The notes under the pieces are model-generated. The model was not told the DNA's origin and did not search any database. It saw only the letters and a list, made by a program, of their open reading frames with translations. A stretch of DNA of 11,405 nt, taken from NCBI GenBank assembly GCA_039819185.1, contig JBCBSK010000123.1, positions 1-11,405 of the forward strand, in the 5' to 3' direction. Origin of the DNA: JBCBSK01 sp039819185. GTDB lineage: Bacteria; Pseudomonadota; Alphaproteobacteria; Rhizobiales; Tepidamorphaceae. Of the stretch, positions 1-5,272 are shown piece by piece (position 1 is the first letter of the stretch; every line of letters starts with the position of its first letter). A program made the translations under genes and the position numbers.

Positions 1-79
1 GTCGAAGTCGATCGCAGACGGGGGCCTATCGAATTCTGACGGCTGCGCGCTCCCCATGGCGCGGGGTGTATCGGATCGT

Positions 80-115
80 GGCGGAGGGGTCCATGGGCAA
101 AGGATCGCCTCCGCC
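80..115 (-). terminator. Stem-loop directly after the cupin gene (possible transcript end)
   Basis: An 8-bp perfect inverted repeat (GGCGGAGG at 80-87, CCTCCGCC at 108-115) starts at the stop codon of the last gene of the cluster. The 20-nt loop contains a further short complementary pair (TCC/GGA). There is no run of U after the stem on the minus strand, so it is not a classical intrinsic terminator; it could be a 3' mRNA-stabilising hairpin or a weak or Rho-assisted end. A 9-bp direct repeat, TATCGGATC, flanks it (69-77 and 116-124). The position at the operon end favours a transcript-end role, but this is inferred. Confidence 0.4.
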
Positions 116-480
116 TATCGGATCATATAGACCTTGCGCACCGTCTGATGCACCCGGCAGGTCCCCTTCCAGTCCTGCGGGAAGAATGCTGCGGTGCCCG
201 GCACGATCTCGATGACCTCGCCGGTCTCATGCGTATAGGTCGCCCGACCGAGCAGGAAGTGGCAGAACTCGTCGCGGGTGACGTGACAGTCCCAGAAGCC
301 CGGCGTACAGATCCAGATACCCGTCTCGCTTTCGCCGTTGGGACCTTTGTGCAGGACGACGCCAGAGGTGCGGCTTTCCCCCTCGATCATGGTCGGGATC
401 ACGCCCCAATCGGCGAACGGGCCGTCATAAGCGTCGGGGCCGACAAGATGTGGGGCTGTGCTGTTGGTCTTGAGCGTCAT
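115..480 (-). CDS. Small single-domain cupin, DUF861 / Cupin_3 type
   Basis: A 121-residue protein that fits a single cupin barrel of the DUF861 (Cupin_3) type, the family related to ureidoglycine aminohydrolase and EutQ-like cupins. Visible family marks are the WICTPGFWDCHVTRDEFCHFL stretch (about 56-75 and just beyond), a G-x-A-T-Y-T-H-E-T-G turn, the PGTAAFFPQDWKGTC segment (94-108) and the C-terminal TVRKVYMIR. The usual metal-binding His set of canonical cupins is not evident (DEFCHF replaces the HxH pattern), as is common in this subfamily, so a binding or sensing role is as likely as catalysis. The start codon overlaps the glycosyltransferase stop as ATGA and has no good ribosome site of its own, which points to translational coupling. 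It is the last gene of the cluster and is followed by a stem-loop. The substrate is unknown; the family call is fairly firm. Confidence 0.8.
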   Translation of the reverse strand: MTLKTNSTAPHLVGPDAYDGPFADWGVIPTMIEGESRTSGVVLHKGPNGESETGIWICTPGFWDCHVTRDEFCHFLLGRATYTHETGEVIEIVPGTAAFFPQDWKGTCRVHQTVRKVYMIR

Positions 481-1760
481 GCGCCACGCGCAATCTTGTC
501 GAGAAGTTGCGCCGCCTTGGTGGGCCCATGCGCCGACTGCATGTGTTGCGAGGTGCCCAGAAGCCGTTCGCGCATCACCGGATCGGTCAGGGCGAGATGG
601 ATTTTCTCGGCCATCTGCTGATCGGTCCAGTCATAACGGTGCATCTTGAAGCCATGGCCGGTCTCATCAACGCGGGTCGCGTTGTCGTGACCGTCCCAGA
701 CATAGGGCATGATGATCGCCGGCTTGCCGAAATAGAGACACTCGGTGAAAGTGTTGTTGCCGCCATGGTGGATCACGAGATCGACCTGGGGGATGACGCT
801 TGGCTGCGGAAACCAACTTGCGATCCGCACATTGTCGGGAATGTCGGAATACTCGGCTTGGTAGTCTCCAACATTGACCAGCGCCCGATAAGGTAGCCCG
901 CCGATCAGCGTGATCAATCGTTTCAGAAGGTCTGTGTCGCCGGCGCCAAGCGAGCCGAAACTGATATAGATCAGATGCTTGTCATTGTGCGCGCCGAAAC
1001 CCGGCACCTCATAGGGCTCGTCGGTGCGAACACAGCCTTCGAGATACTGAAACTTGGCTGGATCGAGCGGGTTCTGGCGCTTGAACGTCACCGGCTCGGG
1101 ATAGAGCATCATGTTGAGATAGGGCGAGGGTTCGAAGAACTCGCCGAGTTCGTAAGGCTCCTCGCCGCACGATCCGAGGAATTCATTAAAGTCATCATGG
1201 ATCGGCTTGATGACCTCGTTGAAACGCTTGGTGTAGGCCGCGAAACAGGCTTTGTCGGTTGAGCGGCAGCCCGATAGATGTGGTGGAATGGCCGGGTCTG
1301 GGATCTCGTTTTCAGAACACGAGATGATCCTGACCCAGGGCACGCCGAACTGTTTGATGGCCGGGAACAGGATTACGTTGTCGACGCAGATGACATCCGG
1401 CTGCACCTTGGCGAGCACGTCCGGTAGCGATTTCTCGGCCCATTTGGCGCTGTCGACGATCGCCTCCCAGCAATCCTTGACATAAGTGTCGATCTGATCG
1501 ATCGGCGCCTTGCCGAAATTCGGGATATGGCCATTGATGAAGTCCTCCCAGAACTTCGCCATGGCTTCCGGTTCCATCGGCTCTGACAAAGGAACCGGAT
1601 GGGCCACGAAGCCATACCCCTCATAGACCTCGACAAAGCCCGGATCGGACAGAAACACGGCCTTGTGGCCAAGCTTTTCGATGCCCTGGGCGATACCGAC
1701 CGAGTTCAATGCCGGCCCGAAGGCCGCTTCGGGAAAAAACGCGAATGTCTTGCCGCTCAT
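477..1760 (-). CDS. GT-B glycosyltransferase, UGT/MGT-like (GT1 family)
   Basis: A 427-residue protein of normal length for GT1 enzymes that transfer a sugar from a nucleotide-sugar donor to a small acceptor. The N-terminal acceptor half starts with a beta strand and FGPALNSVGIAQGIEKLGH (14-32). The C-terminal donor half carries YISFGSLG (265-272) and the donor motif HHGGNNTFTE (331-340), followed by GKPAIIMPYVWDGHDNA (345-361), matching the HGGxxTxxE...GxPxxxxP...DxxxNA pattern of UGTs and macrolide glycosyltransferases. There is no signal peptide, so it is probably cytoplasmic. The acceptor-site histidine expected around residues 14-16 (typically HGHVNP) reads FGPALN here, so the usual catalytic base seems absent. 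An AAGGGG ribosome site (1772-1777) lies 11 nt before the ATG. It is 129 bp after the deacetylase gene and overlaps the cupin by 4 bp. The acceptor may be a product of the upstream enzymes; donor and acceptor are unknown. Confidence 0.85.
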   Translation of the reverse strand: MSGKTFAFFPEAAFGPALNSVGIAQGIEKLGHKAVFLSDPGFVEVYEGYGFVAHPVPLSEPMEPEAMAKFWEDFINGHIPNFGKAPIDQIDTYVKDCWEAIVDSAKWAEKSLPDVLAKVQPDVICVDNVILFPAIKQFGVPWVRIISCSENEIPDPAIPPHLSGCRSTDKACFAAYTKRFNEVIKPIHDDFNEFLGSCGEEPYELGEFFEPSPYLNMMLYPEPVTFKRQNPLDPAKFQYLEGCVRTDEPYEVPGFGAHNDKHLIYISFGSLGAGDTDLLKRLITLIGGLPYRALVNVGDYQAEYSDIPDNVRIASWFPQPSVIPQVDLVIHHGGNNTFTECLYFGKPAIIMPYVWDGHDNATRVDETGHGFKMHRYDWTDQQMAEKIHLALTDPVMRERLLGTSQHMQSAHGPTKAAQLLDKIARGA

Positions 1761-1881
1761 ACGGATTGAAGCCCCTTAGATGACACACTGGCCACCGGGC
1801 GGTGGCGACAGAGGGGCTATGATGGCGCGGGATGGGCGCCGGTGCCAAGGGGTCTCACGTCCTGCCCCGGCAAAAGCTCGG

Positions 1882-1904
1882 CACCGCTTTCACAAAAGCG
1901 GGTG
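1882..1904 (-). other. Imperfect hairpin spanning the deacetylase stop codon
   Basis: The inverted repeat CGCTTT (1885-1890) / AAAGCG (1895-1900) is extended by CAC (1882-1884) / GTG (1902-1904) with one bulged base. It brackets the stop codon of the deacetylase gene (1890-1892). No U tract follows, so it is unlikely to be an intrinsic terminator. It sits at the head of the 129-bp gap before the glycosyltransferase, the only long gap in the five-gene cluster, and might affect mRNA processing or differential expression. The rest of the gap (1761-1881) holds only the glycosyltransferase ribosome site and no ORF I can support. Confidence 0.25.
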
Positions 1905-2984
1905 GCGCACGATCATCTCATCGACATCACGGCGCGCACGGGTTTTGTCGTCCGGATAGTAGGAGAGAGGATCGGCGAGTTCGAGCGGCCGGCCAAGAAG
2001 CCCAGAAACGACCGCATAGGCGCAAAACGGCGCGTGCGCCGGATGGTAGCCGCCTTCTTGCGTGACCACGACACGGCCGCCAGACAGGCGCTGCGCGGCC
2101 TCGGCCAACAGCATCGCCATGCGATGGAAGCCGACCATCGTCACACAGTTGCGGCCCGTGGGATCGAAGGGGCTGGCATCGACGCCGCTCGCGCAGAGTA
2201 TCAGATCAGGCTGAAAGCGCTCCAGTGCCGGCACCACGCAACGCTCCATCACATCCAGATACGCCCGGTCGCCTGAGCCGAAAGGCAGCGGCAGGTTGAG
2301 GTTTGCTCCCTCACCTGGGCCGGTGCCGATCTCATCGACATCGCCGGTCTCGCGATGGTTTATGCCCCAGGCGCCATGGTCCATATGGATCGAGATGGTC
2401 AGTATATCGCCGCGCGCATAAAAGCCCGTCTGCGTGCCATTGCCGTGATGGACGTCCCAATCGACGATGGCGACACGCTCGCAGCCTTGCGACCGAGCGC
2501 GTTCGGCAGCCAATGCCGGCCCGTTCAGGAAACAGAACCCGTCCGCCTTGTCGGGCGCGGCGTGATGCGAGGGCGGCCGGGTCAACGCGTAGGCGAGCTT
2601 CGTCTGCCCCGATAGGACGGCCGACACCGCACCGAGCGCCGCACCGGCTTGTGCGCACAGCACCGGCCAGGCGCCCTTTGGCAGATAGGTCGTGCGCGTC
2701 AGCCAACCGCCATCGTCGGATCGCGCTTTTAACTCAGAGAGGTAACCGGCTGTATGGAAGGTCACAAGATCGGTTTCGGTGGCAAGGGTCGGCATGTGCC
2801 AGGTCAGCGCGTCCGTCACTGGGCTTCGCTGCAGCAGCGAGGCCATATTGGCGATGCGTGCCGGGCCTTCGACATGCGGCATCTGCTCTGCCAGAAGCTC
2901 GGACGGCGGCCCCTCGCCGAGGCCATCTGGCGCCGTAACCGACAGCAGCACCGGATTGTAATAGACGTGCATGCCGTGAGCCAT
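1890..2984 (-). CDS. Class II HDAC-like amidohydrolase (HDAH / acetylpolyamine amidohydrolase family)
   Basis: A 364-residue zinc-dependent deacetylase of the arginase/HDAC fold. It hydrolyses an N-acetyl (or other N-acyl) amide; the bacterial relatives are histone-deacetylase-like amidohydrolase (HDAH) and acetylpolyamine amidohydrolases. The catalytic set looks complete: the His pair in RPPSHHA (H140, H141), zinc ligands D177 and H179 in VDWDVHHGNGTQ (174-185), D269 in ASGVDASPFDPTG, and the transition-state Tyr in QEGGYHP (Y313). HDAC-typical GFCFLNG (149-155) and LTISIH (195-200) are also present. The RPPGHHA glycine is a serine here. No signal peptide is seen. The start is 6 bp after the M24 stop; its ribosome site is weak (an AGGA about 15 nt upstream), so reinitiation is likely, and Met5 is an alternative start. 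Beside a creatinase-like hydrolase it most likely deacetylates a small metabolite rather than protein; that is an inference. Confidence 0.9.
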   Translation of the reverse strand: MAHGMHVYYNPVLLSVTAPDGLGEGPPSELLAEQMPHVEGPARIANMASLLQRSPVTDALTWHMPTLATETDLVTFHTAGYLSELKARSDDGGWLTRTTYLPKGAWPVLCAQAGAALGAVSAVLSGQTKLAYALTRPPSHHAAPDKADGFCFLNGPALAAERARSQGCERVAIVDWDVHHGNGTQTGFYARGDILTISIHMDHGAWGINHRETGDVDEIGTGPGEGANLNLPLPFGSGDRAYLDVMERCVVPALERFQPDLILCASGVDASPFDPTGRNCVTMVGFHRMAMLLAEAAQRLSGGRVVVTQEGGYHPAHAPFCAYAVVSGLLGRPLELADPLSYYPDDKTRARRDVDEMIVRHPLL

Positions 2985-2990
2985 GACGCG

Positions 2991-4235
2991 TCAACTGACG
3001 TCCTGCACCGTGCGCGGCAGGCGCGACAGGGGCTGCAGCCCGGTCTCGGTCATCATCAGCGTGTCGATGTAGGCAACGCCGGTGTTGTGCCCCCAGTCCG
3101 GCGGCGGATCGAACTGGTTCTCGAAGTTGAACACCACGCCGGGTTCGAGCGTCACATCTGGCATGCCGAAACGCGGGCCGACCCACAAATTGCCAACCCA
3201 ATCCGGTGGCAGCGACAGGCCCATTAGATAGCCGCCAACGAACCACGCCTTGTCCATCAGGCCGGCCTCGGTGGCGTAAGCTTCGCCTACTGACTGAAGC
3301 TCAGACAGCGGCATACCTGGCTGCGCTGCCTGGATGAGGATGTCAATCGACCGATCCGCCTTGTCCATCATCTCGGCAATGCGCGGATCACACGAGCCGA
3401 CCGAAAAGGTCCGAACGAGATTGACGTGATAGCGGTGCAGGGAGGCGCAGAAATCGACATAGATCAGATCGTCGCGCTTCAGCGTACGATGGGTGGGGGG
3501 ACTGTGGCGTGTGCCCGAGCGCGGCCCCGAACCGACCATTGTCCTGAGCGCCGGATAGCCCGCGCCACGGCCAAGCATCTCAGTCATGGCAGCAGCCTCG
3601 ACATCGGTTTCGCGCGCGCCCTCGCGGATCGCCCCTTGCGCCGCGACCATTCCAGCATCGGCGATTTGGGCCGCATCGCGCATCACTACCTGCTCGCGCG
3701 GCGACTTCACCCGGCGCAGCCATTCGACTGTAACTGAACCGTCGCCTGTTGCGATACCGGCCTCGTTGAGAGTTTCGCCAAGCTGCAGGAGCGTCGTCGC
3801 ATGTGGTGAAAAGCACATGAGTTGCAGGGCGATGCGGGCACCTCTGAGGCCACGCTCGATCATATGATCGGCGATGATTGCAGCATCCTTCTCGACTGTC
3901 CGGCCAGACGTGCCTGTCGCATCACTGGCCTCACGGAACCAGACAACCTCGCGCACTTCCGGCGTCGTCGCGACGATCGTTTTGTGGGTCACGTAGTCAA
4001 ACAGCACCGCCTCGTCGCTGTCGGCACGGATGAGAAGGCCCGTCAGACAGCGCAGATGGAACCAGACCATATCATAGCCGGTCAGCCAGCAGAGGTCGGG
4101 CGGGTTGGTGACATAGATCGCGGCGACGTCCTGGGCAGCCAGCGCTTCCCGCACACGGCGCCGCCGGTCGTCATACTCCTGGGGTGGAAAAGGCTGCTCC
4201 CAGTCGATCGATCGGCGGATCGGCTCAAGGTCCAT
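2991..4235 (-). CDS. M24-family creatinase/ectoine-hydrolase-like protein with altered metal site
   Basis: A 414-residue protein with the two-domain layout of M24 'pita-bread' enzymes: an N-terminal creatinase_N domain (about 15-165, with VTNPPDLCWLTGYD at 42-55) and a C-terminal catalytic domain (about 175-405). The linker motif VKSPREQVVMRDAAQIAD (176-193) and the VRTF, FENQFDPP and MTETG segments are typical. The five metal ligands of M24 peptidases (D, D, H, E, E) map to D261, N272, Y336, E372 and D391, so three are replaced. This fits the metal-independent side of the family (creatinase, DoeA/EutD ectoine hydrolase), which cleave small cyclic or C-N compounds rather than peptides. The gene starts 14 bp after the aldolase stop with a very strong ribosome site and ends 6 bp before the deacetylase. 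Alternatives are an Xaa-Pro-peptidase paralogue with no activity, or an amidinohydrolase. Family call firm, reaction unknown. Confidence 0.85.
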   Translation of the reverse strand: MDLEPIRRSIDWEQPFPPQEYDDRRRRVREALAAQDVAAIYVTNPPDLCWLTGYDMVWFHLRCLTGLLIRADSDEAVLFDYVTHKTIVATTPEVREVVWFREASDATGTSGRTVEKDAAIIADHMIERGLRGARIALQLMCFSPHATTLLQLGETLNEAGIATGDGSVTVEWLRRVKSPREQVVMRDAAQIADAGMVAAQGAIREGARETDVEAAAMTEMLGRGAGYPALRTMVGSGPRSGTRHSPPTHRTLKRDDLIYVDFCASLHRYHVNLVRTFSVGSCDPRIAEMMDKADRSIDILIQAAQPGMPLSELQSVGEAYATEAGLMDKAWFVGGYLMGLSLPPDWVGNLWVGPRFGMPDVTLEPGVVFNFENQFDPPPDWGHNTGVAYIDTLMMTETGLQPLSRLPRTVQDVS

Positions 4236-4243
4236 GCCCTATG

Positions 4244-4251
4244 CCCTCCTC
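4244..4251 (-). promoter_or_regulatory. Strong Shine-Dalgarno site of the M24 gene, overlapping the upstream stop
   Basis: Read on the minus strand the site is GAGGAGGG, ending 8 nt before the M24 ATG at 4235. It overlaps the TGA stop of the aldolase gene (4250-4252). This fixes the M24 start, places the two genes in one message and suggests ribosomes finishing the aldolase hand over efficiently. It is the best ribosome site in the left cluster. Confidence 0.7.
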
Positions 4252-5167
4252 AGGCCGCGAGCCTGAAACCCGTGGCGGCGTGCAACTGGTCAGCCAGCGC
4301 CCGGCCCGCCTCTACGTCGAGCGGCTCCAGCGGCGGGCGCACTGTCGCCCAGCGCGCATCACCAGTCGACAGCGCCAGAAGCCGCTTTTGTGCTGGGATC
4401 GGCGCATAACCCTGGACGATCAGCCGGAACGCCTTGATCGTCTCGTGCAGTGCCACCGCGTCGTCACGATGGCCAGTTTTGTGCAACCGGATAACGTCGG
4501 CGATGCCGGAGGCATTAAGATTTGCCGTAGCGGAAATACAGCCCGGCCCGCCGAGATCAAGCGCCTCGATCAGTGGCAGTTCGGAGCCGGGATAGACGAT
4601 GAAGTCGTCGATTTCGAACAGCGCGCGCGTATTCTCCCAAACACCGGACGAATCCTTGATACCGACGATCTGGTCAGGGAAGTCCCGCTTCAGGCGCGTG
4701 GCGACAGCAACGGGAATGCCGACGCCGGCGACCCGGGGAATGTGGTAAAGATAGATCGCGAGATCATCGCGCCCAACCATTTCGATCAGTCGCGCGAAAT
4801 AGGCATAGAGCCCCTCTTCGCTCGGATCCTTGAAATAGAAAGGCGGCAGCGTCATCGCGCCCGCACACCCGATCTCCACCGCATGACGGGTCAGACGCGC
4901 CGTGTCTGGCAGATTGGTCAGTCCGGTGCCGGGGATCAGGCGCTTCGGATCAACACCTTCGGCGGCCAAAAGATCGAGCATCTCGATGCGCTCGCCGAGC
5001 CCGACCGACAACGCCTCACCCGTCGTGCCGAAGGGTGCCAGCGCAACGCAGCCGTCGTCCAGCAAGCGCTTGGCATTCGCCGCATAGAGGTCCTTGGCAA
5101 CCGACAGATCGGTGTTGAACGGCGTGAGATTGGGCGCGATGACGCCCGGCGGCACGGCAATCGGCAT
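4250..5167 (-). CDS. DapA/NAL-superfamily class I aldolase or lyase
   Basis: A 305-residue TIM-barrel protein of the dihydrodipicolinate synthase / N-acetylneuraminate lyase superfamily, which forms or cleaves C-C bonds through a Schiff base with a 2-oxo acid. The sequence shows the carboxylate-binding FGTTGEALS (46-54), the catalytic Tyr in YLYHIPR (Y141) and the Schiff-base Lys in IVGIKDSSG (K171), plus YPGSE (192-196) and the late barrel strand ISATANL. The true DapA motif YNVPSRTG reads YHIPRVAG here, so the arginine that binds aspartate semialdehyde is shifted or missing; this argues against lysine biosynthesis and for a catabolic 2-keto-acid aldolase or dehydratase. The ATG at 5167 has a GGAG ribosome site 7 nt upstream (5175-5178). 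It appears to be the first gene of a five-gene cluster, with a palindrome just upstream. Substrate not identifiable. Confidence 0.88.
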   Translation of the reverse strand: MPIAVPPGVIAPNLTPFNTDLSVAKDLYAANAKRLLDDGCVALAPFGTTGEALSVGLGERIEMLDLLAAEGVDPKRLIPGTGLTNLPDTARLTRHAVEIGCAGAMTLPPFYFKDPSEEGLYAYFARLIEMVGRDDLAIYLYHIPRVAGVGIPVAVATRLKRDFPDQIVGIKDSSGVWENTRALFEIDDFIVYPGSELPLIEALDLGGPGCISATANLNASGIADVIRLHKTGHRDDAVALHETIKAFRLIVQGYAPIPAQKRLLALSTGDARWATVRPPLEPLDVEAGRALADQLHAATGFRLAA

Positions 5168-5187
5168 GAGAGCACTCCAGGAAGCGG

Positions 5188-5197
5188 GGTCTAGACC
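5188..5197. promoter_or_regulatory. Candidate operator: 10-bp perfect palindrome GGTCTAGACC
   Basis: GGTCTAGACC is self-complementary and lies 20 bp upstream of the start codon of the first catabolic gene, where a repressor would block transcription or early elongation. GntR-family regulators of catabolic operons often bind palindromes of the GGTnnnnACC type, which is why I single it out; no regulator gene is in the window. The rest of this 105-bp gap (5168-5272) contains overlapping short inverted repeats (GCGCC-TT-GGCGC at 5219-5230, CCTTG-GCG-CAAGG at 5222-5234) without a U tract, and no convincing -35/-10 pair. Confidence 0.35.
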
Positions 5198-5272
5198 TGC
5201 GGCAGACCATCACGCCCGGCGCCTTGGCGCAAGGGATGGCATGTCGGAGGCGGACGGTCGCTCTCTGGATGG

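Noticed and set aside
1..114. Possible further gene at the left edge
   Set aside because: No start, ribosome site or recognisable motif in the short remaining sequence on either strand beyond the stem-loop at 80-115.
2303..2938. Plus-strand ORF of 211 codons over the deacetylase gene
   Set aside because: Very Arg-rich, low-complexity translation typical of a shadow frame; the minus strand encodes a complete HDAC-like active site.
4184..5194. Plus-strand ORF of 336 codons antisense to the aldolase gene
   Set aside because: It mirrors the DapA-like gene, crosses a gene boundary, and shows no motif; the opposite strand carries the catalytic Tyr and Lys in order.
5219..5234. Short inverted repeats between the exonuclease and aldolase genes as a terminator
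   Set aside because: Stems are only 5 bp with 2-3 nt loops and no U tract follows on the minus strand.
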